From Methylomonas methanica MC09 (lineage in GTDB: Bacteria; Pseudomonadota; Gammaproteobacteria; Methylococcales; Methylomonadaceae): a stretch of DNA of 64,000 bases. Shown here one piece after another: positions 44,578-54,575 of this stretch. How positions within the stretch are numbered: the stretch's first letter is position 1; every line of letters begins with the position of its first letter. A model generated the notes under the pieces. The model did no database searches. It was not told the DNA's origin and saw only the letters and a program-made list of their open reading frames with translations. The DNA is taken from positions 4,650,001-4,714,000 of the forward strand of contig NC_015572.1 of assembly GCF_000214665.1 (NCBI RefSeq), read 5' to 3'. The translations under genes were made by a program, and so were the position numbers.

Positions 44578-44653
44578 TGGTGGGTGCTGAGGGGTTCGAA
44601 CCCCCGACCCTCGCCTTGTAAGGGCGATGCTCTCCCAGCTGAGCTAAGCACCC
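44578..44653 (-). tRNA. tRNA-Val (TAC)
   Basis: 76 nt including an encoded CCA. Acceptor GGGTGCT pairs with AGCACCC, and the anticodon loop CTTACAA gives anticodon TAC, which reads Val codons GUA/GUG and possibly more. It is 6 nt upstream of tRNA-Asp and 13 nt after hupB. Confidence 0.96.
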
Positions 44654-44666
44654 GACTAAAGAACCG

Positions 44667-44939
44667 CTAGTTTACAGCATCTTTTAAAGATTTACCAGCT
44701 TTAAATGATGGAATTTTCGCTGCCTTAATAGTAATTTCTTCGCCGGTTTGCGGATTACGGCCTTTACGCTCCGCTCTTTCTTTTACTTCGAATGTTCCAA
44801 AACCTACCAAAGCCACTGAATCGCCTTTTTTAAGCGCTTCTTCAACAGACTTGATAAAACCATCTAAAGCGCGGCCGGCATCGGCTTTAGTCAATTGAGA
44901 TGCTGCAGCTATCGCATCAATCAGTTCCGATTTATTCAT
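44667..44939 (-). CDS. hupB: DNA-binding protein HU-beta
   Basis: 90 residues, the usual HU size. It starts [21 protein letters not shown] and has [28 protein letters not shown], the DNA-bending arm with RNPQTG and the conserved Pro. A clear AAGGGG precedes the ATG. It bends and compacts DNA as a dimer. It lies between lon and ppiD, as in E. coli, and is followed 13 bp later by tRNA-Val with no terminator between. Confidence 0.97.
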   Translation of the reverse strand: MNKSELIDAIAAASQLTKADAGRALDGFIKSVEEALKKGDSVALVGFGTFEVKERAERKGRNPQTGEEITIKAAKIPSFKAGKSLKDAVN

Positions 44940-45054
44940 TTATTTCCCCTTAGGATTTGGTTTTATTAATTATTACTCAAACAAACAGTTTTATTCGGCA
45001 CAAATAGGCTCACCCCTCCCATATAAACGCCGCCTTCCCGCAAGAAGGTGGGAC

Positions 45055-45084
45055 TTTATATCAATGGGCAGCGAGCCCTGTCAA
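45055..45084 (-). promoter_or_regulatory. Strong sigma70 promoter of hupB
   Basis: Perfect -35 TTGACA (45079-45084), 18-bp spacer and -10 TATAAA (45055-45060) on the minus strand. The predicted start near 45048 gives a 5' UTR of about 108 nt before hupB. Confidence 0.85.
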
Positions 45085-45143
45085 GCACTCAAATAGCCGC
45101 ATCCCACGGTTTTCATGGATTGGAGCGCAAACAACAGCCAATT

Positions 45144-47558
45144 TTAATGTGCAACCACCGCTTGCGACTTGCCATCATTTTTTCCGTTTGCCGCATCAGC
45201 CCGCTCTCCACTCTCGATAACAATAGGCACCGGCATTTTTTGCAGCGCGATCTCAAGCACTTCATCGATCCAACGCACGCATTTGATGGTCAAATTGCTT
45301 TTGACATTGTCGGGTATCTCAGTCAAATCTTTTTCATTTTCAGATGGAATCACCACGGTACGGATCCCACCGCGATGCGCGGCCAATAATTTTTCTTTCA
45401 GACCACCGATAGGCAGCACCTCGCCACGCAACGTAATCTCCCCTGTCATGGCCACATCGGCCCTGACGGGGATTTTAGTCAACGCGGAAATAATCGCCGT
45501 GCACATACCTATACCCGCACTGGGGCCATCTTTAGGCGTGGCGCCTTCGGGAACGTGAATATGAATATCGTTTTTCTGGAATACTTCGTTATCGATTCCC
45601 AGCACATGCGAACGACTCCTTACCACAGTCACAGCCGCATCGATAGACTCCTTCATCACGTCACCCAGCTTACCCGTGGCTTGCTGCTTGCCTTTACCCG
45701 GCATCACGGCGGTCTCTATGGTCAACAGTTCACCGCCAACCTCCGTCCAGGCCAGACCGGTCACCTGCCCAACTTGATCACTGTCTTCGGCCATGCCGTA
45801 GCTGAAGCGCCGAACGCCCAAATATTTATCCAGATTGTCCTTGCCGACGCAAATTTTGTCCTTATCCTTCTGCAGCAATAAATCCTTAACCACTTTCCGA
45901 CAGATCTTGGATATTTCCCGTTCCAGACTACGCACTCCGGCTTCGCGCGAGTAGTAGCGGATAATATCCTTGACTGCCTCTTCGGAAATTTCGATTTCCG
46001 CCTCCGCCAAACCATTGTTTTTCACCTGCTTGGGAATCAAAAAGCGCATGGCGATATTGATTTTTTCATCCTCGGTATAACCTGCCAGACGAATCACTTC
46101 CATTCTATCCATTAGTGGGGCAGGGATGTTCATGGTATTTGCCGTCGCGACAAACATCACGTCGGACAAATCGAAATCCACCTCCAGATAGTGATCGGAA
46201 AAGGTATGGTTCTGTTCAGGGTCCAATACCTCCAGTAACGCTGAAGCAGGATCGCCGCGAAAATCCGCCGCCATCTTGTCGATTTCATCCAGCAAAAACA
46301 TGGGGTTGCGGGTTTTGATTTTCGACAGATTCTGCAGAATCTTGCCCGGCATCGACCCTATGTAAGTACGTCTGTGACCGCGAATTTCCGCTTCATCCCT
46401 AACCCCGCCCAAAGCCATACGCACATATTTGCGGTTGGTGGCGCGCGCTATCGATTGGCCCAATGAGGTTTTACCCACACCAGGAGGTCCAACCAAGCAC
46501 AAAATCGGCCCTTTCAATTGCTTGACGCGTTGCTGTACGGCCAAGTATTCCAGAATGCGTTCTTTAACTTTCTCCAAACCATAGTGTTCAGATTCCAACA
46601 CCTGTTCCGCCACTTTCAAATCGTGACGTACTTTGGTTTTCTTTTTCCAGGGCACGCTGACCATCCAGTCGATGTAATTGCGCACCACGGTGGCTTCCGC
46701 CGACATCGGCGACATCATTTTCAACTTATTCAGCTCCGCCATGGCTTTGGTTTTGGCTTCCGCCGACATGCCGGCCGTTTCAATTTTCTTTTCCAGCTCT
46801 TCGACTTCGTTGCTGGCCTCATCCATTTCGCCCAATTCTTTCTGAATCGCCTTCATCTGCTCATTCAGATAGTATTCCCGCTGATTTTTTTCCATCTGTT
46901 TTTTGACCCGGCCGCGGATTTTCTTTTCCATTTCCAGAATATCCACCTCGCCTTCCATCAGCGTCATCAAGCTTTCCAGGCGTTTAGCCACATCCACCAT
47001 TTCCAGCATATTCTGCTTTTCCTCGACTTTCAGCGCCATGTGCGCCGCCATGGTATCGGCCAGTCTGCTCGGATCGTCTATGCCTGCCAGGGAATTCAAA
47101 ACCTCGGGCGGGATTTTATTGTTTAACTTCACATACTGATCGAACGAACTGATAGCCGTACGCTGCAATACATCCAGCTCTTGCTCGTCGATGCTCAACT
47201 CGTCTTCCAGCTCCAGAACACCGGCGGCACAGTAGCCTTCAAACTCCTGATATTGAATGACCGAACAGCGCTGAGTGCCTTCAACCAGAACCTTGACGGT
47301 ACCATCCGGCAATTTTAGTAGTTGCAGAATATTGGCCAAAGTGCCTACTTTGTAGAGGTCATCAAACTCAGGCTCATCAACATCCGCCTGCTTTTGAGCA
47401 ATCAACAGCACTTGCTTGTCTTGTTTTATGGCGGCATCCAGAGCATCGATGGACATTCCCCTGCCTACAAACAAGGGTATAACCATATGCGGATATACCA
47501 CTACATCCCGTAGCGGGAGAACGGGAATCAGCTCGTCTTTACTTTTTACGTGAGTCAT
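45144..47558 (-). CDS. lon: ATP-dependent protease Lon
   Basis: 804 residues. The N-terminal substrate-binding domain ([20 protein letters not shown] start) spans about 10-205, a coiled-coil region follows, and the AAA+ domain shows [11 protein letters not shown] (Walker A, about 357) and FLLDEIDKM (Walker B). The C-terminal protease domain has the Ser-Lys dyad in DGPSAGIGM (Ser near 682) and the KxKxxAA-type pattern [11 protein letters not shown]. It degrades damaged and regulatory proteins. The end is a low-complexity hydrophilic tail. A sigma32-like promoter lies upstream. Confidence 0.97.
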   Translation of the reverse strand: MTHVKSKDELIPVLPLRDVVVYPHMVIPLFVGRGMSIDALDAAIKQDKQVLLIAQKQADVDEPEFDDLYKVGTLANILQLLKLPDGTVKVLVEGTQRCSVIQYQEFEGYCAAGVLELEDELSIDEQELDVLQRTAISSFDQYVKLNNKIPPEVLNSLAGIDDPSRLADTMAAHMALKVEEKQNMLEMVDVAKRLESLMTLMEGEVDILEMEKKIRGRVKKQMEKNQREYYLNEQMKAIQKELGEMDEASNEVEELEKKIETAGMSAEAKTKAMAELNKLKMMSPMSAEATVVRNYIDWMVSVPWKKKTKVRHDLKVAEQVLESEHYGLEKVKERILEYLAVQQRVKQLKGPILCLVGPPGVGKTSLGQSIARATNRKYVRMALGGVRDEAEIRGHRRTYIGSMPGKILQNLSKIKTRNPMFLLDEIDKMAADFRGDPASALLEVLDPEQNHTFSDHYLEVDFDLSDVMFVATANTMNIPAPLMDRMEVIRLAGYTEDEKINIAMRFLIPKQVKNNGLAEAEIEISEEAVKDIIRYYSREAGVRSLEREISKICRKVVKDLLLQKDKDKICVGKDNLDKYLGVRRFSYGMAEDSDQVGQVTGLAWTEVGGELLTIETAVMPGKGKQQATGKLGDVMKESIDAAVTVVRSRSHVLGIDNEVFQKNDIHIHVPEGATPKDGPSAGIGMCTAIISALTKIPVRADVAMTGEITLRGEVLPIGGLKEKLLAAHRGGIRTVVIPSENEKDLTEIPDNVKSNLTIKCVRWIDEVLEIALQKMPVPIVIESGERADAANGKNDGKSQAVVAH

Positions 47559-47603
47559 TTAATTTGTATCCTGTGGCCGGAAAGCAAAATTTACCTTAAT
47601 CCT

Positions 47604-47631
47604 ATATGAGGACGCTCGGTTAGAAAACAAG
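47604..47631 (-). promoter_or_regulatory. Sigma32-like heat-shock promoter of lon
   Basis: Minus strand CTTGTTT (47625-47631), a 13-bp spacer, then CCTCATAT (47604-47611). The sigma32 consensus is CTTGAAA and CCCCATNT with a 13-15 bp spacer, so 5 of 7 and 7 of 8 positions agree. The predicted start lies about 40 nt before the lon ATG. Confidence 0.7.
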
Positions 47632-47648
47632 TATCTTTGCAAAAATGC

Positions 47649-47682
47649 AAAAAAAAAGGGCTTTGCAAGCAAGCCCCTTTTT
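47649..47682 (-). terminator. Rho-independent terminator after clpX
   Basis: On the minus strand AAAAAGGGGCTTGC can pair with GCAAAGCCC and is followed by nine T. It lies 28 nt beyond the clpX stop and isolates the tig-clpP-clpX unit from lon. Confidence 0.88.
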
Positions 47683-47709
47683 CAAACGATAATCTGAACG
47701 ATGACTAAA

Positions 47710-48984
47710 TCACGAATCCGCCGCCACTTTTTTTAGCTCGGACTCGTAAACCAACAAGGGTTCAGACTGCCCGTTAATGACGCTTTCATCGATCACAACC
47801 TTGCTGATATTCTCACTGGAAGGCAACTCATACATGGTATCCAACAAGACGTTTTCAACAATGGTGCGCAAACCTCGCGCGCCGGTTTTTCTTTCCATGG
47901 ATTTCCGGGCAATAGCCGCCAACGAGTCTTCCCTAAACTCCAATTCAGCACCCTCCATTTCGAACAGATGCTTGTATTGCTTGATCAAGGCGTTTTTAGG
48001 CTGAGTCAGGATTTGTATCAACGCTGCTTCATCCAATTCATCCAAAGTCGCCACCACAGGCAAACGTCCGACAAACTCGGGAATTAAGCCGTACTTGATC
48101 AAATCCTCGGCCCTAACGTCAGCAAACACCTCACCGACATTTTGACTGTCATCCTTCGCTTTGACTTCCGCGGAAAAACCAATGCCGCCTTTTTCGGTAC
48201 GACTCCTGATCACCCTGTCCAGCCCGGCAAAAGCACCGCCTACAATAAACAGGATATTGGCTGTGTTGACTTGCAAAAACTCTTGCTGCGGGTGCTTACG
48301 CCCCCCTTGCGGCGGCACGGAGGCGACGGTGCCCTCTATCAATTTCAATAGGGCCTGCTGCACGCCTTCGCCGGATACATCCCGAGTAATTGAAGGATTG
48401 TCGGATTTACGGGAAATTTTGTCTATTTCATCGATATACACAATGCCGGATTCCGCTTTTTCGACATCGTAATCGCATTTTTGCAGAATTTTCTGGATTA
48501 TGTTCTCGACATCTTCACCCACATAACCGGCTTCGGTTAATGTCGTGGCATCGGCAATCGTAAAAGGCACATCCAACAAACGCGCCAAGGTTTCAGCCAA
48601 CAGCGTCTTACCCGAACCGGTAGGACCAATCAACAAGATATTGCTTTTGGCTAACTCGACATCACTTTTTTTACTGTTGCTGCGCAGGCGCTTATAGTGA
48701 TTGTAAACGGCCACCGACAGGATTCTTTTGGCTTTTTCCTGTCCGATAACATAGTTATCCAGCTCTAGCTTGATTTCTTTTGGCTTGGGTAACGCACCAT
48801 TGCCAACCGCTTTCTCATCTTCCAGTAATTCATCGCGAATAATGTCATTACAAAGCTCGACACACTCGTCACAGACATAGACTGACGGACCGGCGATCAG
48901 CTTTCTAACTTCGTTTTGACTTTTGCCGCAAAAAGAACAGTAGAGAAGTTTATCTTCATCCTTGCCTTTTTTGTCTTTACTCAT
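47710..48984 (-). CDS. clpX: ATP-dependent Clp protease ATP-binding subunit ClpX
   Basis: 424 residues, the E. coli size. The N-terminal zinc-binding domain has [11 protein letters not shown] and CDECVELC. The AAA+ module shows GPTGSGKT (Walker A near 120), [11 protein letters not shown] (Walker B) and the pore loop GYVGEDV. The IGF-type loop that docks to ClpP is present as IGFSAE-like sequence near 280. It unfolds substrates for ClpP. The gap to clpP is 97 bp and holds a perfect stem-loop. Confidence 0.97.
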   Translation of the reverse strand: MSKDKKGKDEDKLLYCSFCGKSQNEVRKLIAGPSVYVCDECVELCNDIIRDELLEDEKAVGNGALPKPKEIKLELDNYVIGQEKAKRILSVAVYNHYKRLRSNSKKSDVELAKSNILLIGPTGSGKTLLAETLARLLDVPFTIADATTLTEAGYVGEDVENIIQKILQKCDYDVEKAESGIVYIDEIDKISRKSDNPSITRDVSGEGVQQALLKLIEGTVASVPPQGGRKHPQQEFLQVNTANILFIVGGAFAGLDRVIRSRTEKGGIGFSAEVKAKDDSQNVGEVFADVRAEDLIKYGLIPEFVGRLPVVATLDELDEAALIQILTQPKNALIKQYKHLFEMEGAELEFREDSLAAIARKSMERKTGARGLRTIVENVLLDTMYELPSSENISKVVIDESVINGQSEPLLVYESELKKVAADS

Positions 48985-49053
48985 GGACAGACCCCGAGGT
49001 AATTCATTGCTTCAGTGACTGAAGAATATTTCAAATTAATCAACTTTTCCAAT

Positions 49054-49078
49054 AAATTCGCCGCAAAGCGGCGAATTT
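49054..49078 (-). other. Perfect 11-bp stem-loop between clpP and clpX
   Basis: AAATTCGCCGC and GCGGCGAATTT pair across a 3-nt loop just after the clpP stop. The minus-strand continuation (ATTGGAAAAG) is not U-rich, so it is unlikely to be a full terminator. It may be an attenuator or an mRNA-stabilising or processing element. Confidence 0.6.
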
Positions 49079-49081
49079 GGA

Positions 49082-49714
49082 TTAGCCGTTACGACTGGTC
49101 AGAACTTTATCGATCAAACCGTAATCAACTGCTTGCTGCGAACTCAGAAAATTATCCCTGTCGGTATCCTGCTGGATTTTTTCCAAGGGCTGACCGGTAT
49201 GGTGGGCCAGGATTTTATTCAGGCGTTCGCGAATAGCCAAAATTTCCCGTGCATGAATATCGAAATCCGATGCCTGGCCTTGAAAGCCGCCCAATGGCTG
49301 GTGAATCATGACGCGTGAGTGCGGCAAACAATACCGCTTGCCCGCCGCTCCGCCTGCCAACAATAACGCCCCCATACTGGCCGCCTGACCTATGCACATT
49401 GTACTGACGTCAGGTTTAATGAATTGCATGGTGTCGTAGATCGACATACCTGCTGTCACGGAGCCACCCGGAGAATTGATATACAAATGGATATCTTTAT
49501 CCGGATTTTCAGATTCCAGAAACAGCAATTGCGCTACCACCAGATTAGCCGAGTAATCTTCCACTTGGCCGACTAGAAAAATCACCCGCTCTTTCAACAA
49601 GCGAGAATAAATATCAAACGAACGCTCACCGCGCGCGGTTTGCTCTACTACAATTGGCACCAAACCGCCTGCGGCTTGGGGAGCCATACTACTCATGCCA
49701 TTTAGATCGATCAT
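49082..49714 (-). CDS. clpP: ATP-dependent Clp protease proteolytic subunit ClpP
   Basis: 210 residues. Catalytic Ser in [12 protein letters not shown] (near 113), His in [11 protein letters not shown] (near 138) and Asp in the DTDRDNF region (near 187) form the serine-protease triad. The N-terminal [24 protein letters not shown] is characteristic. It forms the 14-mer chamber fed by ClpX. AGGAACC precedes the ATG. It starts 8 bp after the tig stop and precedes clpX. Confidence 0.97.
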   Translation of the reverse strand: MIDLNGMSSMAPQAAGGLVPIVVEQTARGERSFDIYSRLLKERVIFLVGQVEDYSANLVVAQLLFLESENPDKDIHLYINSPGGSVTAGMSIYDTMQFIKPDVSTMCIGQAASMGALLLAGGAAGKRYCLPHSRVMIHQPLGGFQGQASDFDIHAREILAIRERLNKILAHHTGQPLEKIQQDTDRDNFLSSQQAVDYGLIDKVLTSRNG

Positions 49715-49722
49715 TAAGGTTC

Positions 49723-51024
49723 CTATGCTTGTTGTCTATCCATGACGTCTTCAAAAGCGACACTTTGGTCGACGACTCTAGCACGCTCAATAACCCAGGC
49801 CACGGCTTGGTCTTCCAACACCATTTGCTGGACGTCATTTAAGCGGCTATTGTCCGCATAATACCAGTTAATTACATCCTCTGGCTTCTCATAACTCTTC
49901 GCCATATCCTCAATCGTGGCGCGTACTTTATCGGCATCGATCTTGATGTCATTCTTTTGAATGATTTCGCCTAAAATCAAGCCTAAAGCGACTCTGCGTT
50001 TAGCTTGATTTTCAAACATATCCTGCGGCAAATTCAGGTCTTCCAATTTCAATTTTGCTTTACCCGCGCGCTCCGCATAGGGCTTCATCAACGCTTGTAT
50101 TTCCTGATCGATCAAGGCATTCGGCAGCGTAATTTGCACATGTTCGAACAAGGCATCCATAACGGCTGTTTTCAGCTTGTTTTTCAAGCCTTGTTCCAGC
50201 TCTCTTTCCATATTGTCTTTTACATCGGTACGGAAGCTATCGACATCACCGTCTTCCACGCCATAGGCCTTAATGAACTCGGCATCGAGCTCCGGCAGCA
50301 CAGGCTCTTCAACCTTGACCATCTCGATTTCAAACTCGGCAACTTTACCGGCCAGTTTTTCGCTGTTGTATTTTTCCGGAAAAGTAATACTAAAAGTCTT
50401 GGACTCTCCAGCCGACAAACCTTTCAGCTCGTCTTCAAAACCCGGGATCATTTGCTTGCCGCCAATCTCGATCGCGTAGTTTTCAACTTTACCGTCGGTG
50501 AAGTTTTCACCTTCCGAAACGCCTGAAAAATGGATCGTAACCTTATCACCTTCCTGAGAGGCACGCTCAACCACTGCCCAGCTTTTCTTTTGCTGCTTCA
50601 GCTTATCGATCATATTTTCGACATCGGCATCCGTGACGCTGGCTGTTGGCCGGTTGATTTCCAAACCGTTCACCGCTTCCAACGAAACTTCCGGATAAAC
50701 CTCGAACTCCGCAACATATTCGAAACCTTCGCTTTTCTCTGCGGGCGTGATGCTGGGATGGCCGGCGGGAACCAGTTCCTGCTGTTGCAGTGCCTCAAAA
50801 TAGGTCGACTGAATCAAATCGCCGGCTACTTCTTGCTTTACGCGTTCGCCGTAAAGTTTTTTAACCATACTGGTCGGCACTTTACCGGGACGGAAGCCAT
50901 CCACCTTAACTTCCCGAGCCAGTTTTTTAAAGCGAGTTTCCATTTTCTCCTGAAGCACCGCATCAGGCACACTAACAATCATTTTTCGGCTTAATTCTGA
51001 TGTCTTCTCGACAGAAACTTGCAT
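49723..51024 (-). CDS. tig: Trigger factor (ribosome-associated chaperone)
   Basis: 433 residues. The N-terminal ribosome-binding domain carries the signature GFRPGKVP (about 44-51). The central FKBP-type peptidyl-prolyl isomerase domain (about 155-245) has [10 protein letters not shown] and [11 protein letters not shown]. The helical C-terminal chaperone domain follows. It binds nascent chains at the ribosome exit. GAGG precedes the ATG by 7 nt. tig, clpP and clpX form the standard operon; a tRNA-Leu gene lies 111 bp upstream in the same direction. Confidence 0.97.
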   Translation of the reverse strand: MQVSVEKTSELSRKMIVSVPDAVLQEKMETRFKKLAREVKVDGFRPGKVPTSMVKKLYGERVKQEVAGDLIQSTYFEALQQQELVPAGHPSITPAEKSEGFEYVAEFEVYPEVSLEAVNGLEINRPTASVTDADVENMIDKLKQQKKSWAVVERASQEGDKVTIHFSGVSEGENFTDGKVENYAIEIGGKQMIPGFEDELKGLSAGESKTFSITFPEKYNSEKLAGKVAEFEIEMVKVEEPVLPELDAEFIKAYGVEDGDVDSFRTDVKDNMERELEQGLKNKLKTAVMDALFEHVQITLPNALIDQEIQALMKPYAERAGKAKLKLEDLNLPQDMFENQAKRRVALGLILGEIIQKNDIKIDADKVRATIEDMAKSYEKPEDVINWYYADNSRLNDVQQMVLEDQAVAWVIERARVVDQSVAFEDVMDRQQA

Positions 51025-51135
51025 TGCTTTACCTCAAAAAAATTAAAAAAGAAGGAATTGAATAGGGGAATCGATCAGCGGGACTCATGAAAATATCGAA
51101 AAAGGTGCTGTATCGCTGTGAATAACAGAAAGAAA

Positions 51136-51219
<84 letters not shown>

Positions 51220-51236
51220 AAACAAAAGAACGCAGC

Positions 51237-51265
51237 ATTATAATCAGCCCACCAAGCAAAAACAA
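51237..51265 (-). promoter_or_regulatory. Sigma70 promoter of tRNA-Leu
   Basis: Perfect -10 TATAAT (51237-51242), 17-bp spacer, and -35 TTGTTT (51260-51265). It ends about 17 nt before the tRNA 5' end. No terminator is visible between the tRNA and tig, so tig may also be read from it. Confidence 0.7.
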
Positions 51266-51287
51266 CTCCATTTCACCTAACTTTGCC

Positions 51288-51749
51288 ATGAATATTCGAC
51301 TAAAACGATTTATCTGCTGCCTTTTACTGTTTCTGGCCTCCGCGCCCGCTTTGTCGACCCCAATGACTAAAGGCGTTGCAACCTTTGCCAATGACTACCG
51401 ACTTGAGGTAGAAATTGCCGACACTACGCCGCTACGTGAATTCGGCCTGATGCATAGAGAACATTTGCAAGAAAACCAGGGCATGCTGTTTGTCTATCCA
51501 GATCAGGCATTGCGCGGGGTCTGGATGAAAAACACCTTGCTGGCATTGGATATATTATTTCTGTCAGAGAAGGGCAGTATCCTTTCCATGCTGCGTAACG
51601 TAGCGCCTTGCCGCCAAGACCCTTGCCCTGTCTACACTTCAATAGTGCCTGCCCAATACATGCTGGAGGTTAACGCCGGATTTATCGACAAGCACCAACT
51701 CAAAATCGGCCAGGAGGTCATGCTGGATTACCAGCCCCACAACCCCTGA
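51288..51749 (+). CDS. DUF192-family exported protein
   Basis: 153 residues from ATG 51288; the open frame starts further upstream inside the tRNA-Leu gene and cannot be real there. A signal peptide (LLLFLASAPALS) is followed by a DUF192 domain: EFGLMHREHL, GMLFVYPDQALRGVWMKNTLLALDILFL, and MLEVNAGFIDKHQLKIGQEV. DUF192 proteins are small exported beta-proteins of uncertain role. Two Cys (PCRQDPC) sit in a loop where related proteins often also have Cys. The gene is convergent with topA, whose stop is 15 bp away. Confidence 0.88.
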   Translation: MNIRLKRFICCLLLFLASAPALSTPMTKGVATFANDYRLEVEIADTTPLREFGLMHREHLQENQGMLFVYPDQALRGVWMKNTLLALDILFLSEKGSILSMLRNVAPCRQDPCPVYTSIVPAQYMLEVNAGFIDKHQLKIGQEVMLDYQPHNP

Positions 51750-51764
51750 TACCAAACGCCTGTT

Positions 51765-54083
51765 TTAACCGGGTCCGTTGACATCCTCCGGATCGCCTTC
51801 ATAAGGCGTTGCGTATTTACACTCCTTTTGCGGACAGACTTTTTCCGTTCCCCGCCGCTTAGTGGTTTTCAAGGTCAAAATCGGCCAGTGGCAGTCGGGA
51901 CAACTTTCCTTGATCGGCGCATCCCACAAGGCGTAACTGCATTTGGGATATTCGGAGCAAGAATAAAAAATCTTGCCGCTGCGCGCTTTACGTTTAAGGA
52001 TCGAACCCTTCTTGCATTGCGGACACTCAACTCCAGTGTCCTGGGGTTTTTCCAACGGCTCGATATGTTTACAGGTCGGGTAAGCGCTACAGCCGACAAA
52101 CTTGCCGTAACGCCCGGTTTTAATCACTAGCGGTGAGGCACATTTCGGACAAACCCGACCCTCAACCACTTCCGGCTCCGCCGTGGCGGCGGCACTATCC
52201 TCACCCAGATTTCGAGTATACGAACACGTCGGATAATTGGTACAACCGACAAATCGGCCGTTACGCCCCAATCTTATCGATAACGGGCTACCGCACTCAG
52301 GGCATTGCTCGTCTATGCTCTCCTGAGTCACGTCCTTACGTTGAACGGACTCCTCTTTTTCACTAATCAGCTGGGTAAAGGGGCGCCAAAAGTCGTTCAT
52401 CAACGGAATCCAATCCTTTTCTCCCCGCGCTACCGCATCCAAATCGTCTTCTAAATTGGCGGTAAAATCGTAATCAACGTACTTGGTAAAATGCTCCGTC
52501 AAAAATTTATTAACTATCCGCCCCACATCGGTCGGATAAAAGCGCTTGCTGTCTATAGTGACATATTCGCGATTCTGCAAGGTTGAGATAATAGTGGCAT
52601 AGGTCGAGGGCCGGCCAATGCCGTGCTCTTCCAACGCTTTAACCAAACTTGCCTCACTGTAGCGCGGCGGCGGCTCGGTGAAATGCTGATTCGCGGTCAC
52701 GTCATTTAGAACCACCGGCCGACCTTCCTCCATCGGCGGCAGCAACCGGTCCTGGTCGTCGGTAGCCTCCTTGCTGTCGTCCACCCCCTCCAGATACACC
52801 ATCATAAAACCGGGATTGGTGACAGTGGAACCGGTGGCGCGAAATACATTTTTATCACTACCGCAATTCAGATCCACCGCAACCAGATTTAAAGTCGCAT
52901 GTATCATCTGACAGGCGACGGTGCGCTTCCAGATCAAGTCATAGAGCTTAAATTGCTCAACAGTCAAACGCTCTTTAACCTGCTCGGGCAGTCTCTGCAC
53001 CGAGGTAGGGCGAATCGCCTCATGCGCCTCCTGGGCATTTTTGGATTTGGTTTTAAACTGCCTCGGTTCTTTCGGGACATTACCGGCGCCGTATTTCTCG
53101 GCAATCAGAGCCCGTATATCGGCCAGAGCCTCATCGGCCAGATTCACCGAATCGGTACGCATATAAGAAATCAAACCGACGGTTTCGCCACCCAGGTCAA
53201 TACCTTCATACAACTGCTGCGCCACCATCATGGTGCGCTTTGTGGTGAAACCCAGCTTGCGCGCGGCCTCTTGCTGCAATGTGGAGGTTATGAAAGGCGG
53301 AGCAGGATTTTTACTGCGCTGCTTTTTCTCCAGTTTGGCGACAATCAATTGGCCGTCGCCTGCATCCAAAAGCGCCTGCTTGACTTGATTGGCTTGCGTT
53401 TCATCGGTAATGCTGAATTGGGTCAGCTTTTCGCCGTTAAAATGGGTTAACTTGGCTTTAAACGGCTGACCCTGCGCACTGGCATCCGCCGTATGCGACC
53501 AATATTCGCGGGTTTTGAATGCCTCGATTTCCAGTTCGCGTTCGACGATCATCCTCAAGGCGGGACTTTGCACGCGCCCCGCAGATAAGCCACGGCGAAT
53601 TTTTTTCCACAACAGCGGCGATAAATTAAAGCCCACCAAGTAATCCAGCGCTCGTCTCGCCTGCTGGGCATTGACCATGGTAAGGGACAGCTCGGTAGGA
53701 TGCTCAATGGCCTCCGTGACGGCTTTTTTGGTGATCTCGTGAAACACCACCCGCAGCACCTGCTTATCTTTTAACAGCTTTTTTTCTTTCAGATGCTCAA
53801 ACACATGCCAGGAAATCGCCTCCCCCTCCCTGTCCGGGTCGGTGGCCAGATATAACGTGTCGGCATTTTTCAGGGCCTTGCCAATTTCCTGCAAATGGCG
53901 TTGATTGCGGTCGATAACCTGATATTTCATGGCAAAGCCATGTTCCGGGTCGACCGCGCCCTCCTTAGGAATCAGGTCACGTACATGCCCATAAGAGGCC
54001 AGCACCTGAAAATCCTTGCCCAAATATTTTTCGATGGTTTTGCATTTGGCGGGAGACTCTACAATGACTAAACTTTTGCTCAT
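51765..54083 (-). CDS. topA: DNA topoisomerase I
   Basis: 772 residues. The Toprim domain begins SLVIVESPAKCKTIEKYL, with DPDREGE for metal binding. The active-site Tyr lies in GLISYMRTDS near 315. The C-terminus has four zinc-ribbon-type motifs (CPECGSPL...GCTNYPTC, CPKCASPL..., CPQCKKGS..., CPDCHWP...). It relaxes negative supercoils. It is slightly shorter than E. coli TopA (865), which has extra C-terminal ribbons. It follows smg by 16 bp. Confidence 0.97.
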   Translation of the reverse strand: MSKSLVIVESPAKCKTIEKYLGKDFQVLASYGHVRDLIPKEGAVDPEHGFAMKYQVIDRNQRHLQEIGKALKNADTLYLATDPDREGEAISWHVFEHLKEKKLLKDKQVLRVVFHEITKKAVTEAIEHPTELSLTMVNAQQARRALDYLVGFNLSPLLWKKIRRGLSAGRVQSPALRMIVERELEIEAFKTREYWSHTADASAQGQPFKAKLTHFNGEKLTQFSITDETQANQVKQALLDAGDGQLIVAKLEKKQRSKNPAPPFITSTLQQEAARKLGFTTKRTMMVAQQLYEGIDLGGETVGLISYMRTDSVNLADEALADIRALIAEKYGAGNVPKEPRQFKTKSKNAQEAHEAIRPTSVQRLPEQVKERLTVEQFKLYDLIWKRTVACQMIHATLNLVAVDLNCGSDKNVFRATGSTVTNPGFMMVYLEGVDDSKEATDDQDRLLPPMEEGRPVVLNDVTANQHFTEPPPRYSEASLVKALEEHGIGRPSTYATIISTLQNREYVTIDSKRFYPTDVGRIVNKFLTEHFTKYVDYDFTANLEDDLDAVARGEKDWIPLMNDFWRPFTQLISEKEESVQRKDVTQESIDEQCPECGSPLSIRLGRNGRFVGCTNYPTCSYTRNLGEDSAAATAEPEVVEGRVCPKCASPLVIKTGRYGKFVGCSAYPTCKHIEPLEKPQDTGVECPQCKKGSILKRKARSGKIFYSCSEYPKCSYALWDAPIKESCPDCHWPILTLKTTKRRGTEKVCPQKECKYATPYEGDPEDVNGPG

Positions 54084-54099
54084 GCTGTCCGTATGAAAA

Positions 54100-54567
54100 T
54101 CAATGTAAAGAAGTGGGTATCAAGTCGTAAACGATATCTTCCATGCGGGAAAAAGCCGCGCTATCACCGGGTTGACTCAACAACACCATTAATACGATCC
54201 ACTTCAGTTTATCCAAGGTAATATCTTCGTCTTTCAGGGCCATGGCCCGATCGATAGCGATTTCACGATTGGCGGCGGTCAAAATGCCGGCATGCTCGAG
54301 AAACATCAAAAAATCGCGACATTCCAAGTCGAACACAGCCTCTTCCTGACTGCTAAATATCCGGAACGAGGGCGTCACGGCAGGAGTTATGCTTTCTATT
54401 TCCGCTAACGATTCCAACCAATCAAAGGCCTTGCTCACATCAGGCTGCTGAAAACCGGCATCCAGCAACTCGCTGGCAATCACGTCGGTGTCGGGATAAT
54501 TGTCGCTGTCGCCATCCAGATAGTTTTCAAACAGATAGATCAGCACATCAAAAATATCTTCTTTCAT
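54100..54567 (-). CDS. smg: Smg family protein (DUF494)
   Basis: 155 residues. Starts MKEDIFDVLIYLFENYLD and has the acidic, helical Smg pattern to the end (LKWIVLMVLLSQPGDSAAFSRMEDIVYD). The function is not well defined; it is conserved between dprA and topA in gammaproteobacteria, as here. It begins 8 bp after the dprA stop. Confidence 0.92.
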   Translation of the reverse strand: MKEDIFDVLIYLFENYLDGDSDNYPDTDVIASELLDAGFQQPDVSKAFDWLESLAEIESITPAVTPSFRIFSSQEEAVFDLECRDFLMFLEHAGILTAANREIAIDRAMALKDEDITLDKLKWIVLMVLLSQPGDSAAFSRMEDIVYDLIPTSLH

Positions 54568-54575
54568 TAGAGCCT

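Noticed and set aside
46518..47126. 202-codon plus-strand frame inside lon
   Set aside because: It is rich in Phe, His and Gln because it is the antisense of the lon coiled-coil codons; lon is clearly the real gene.
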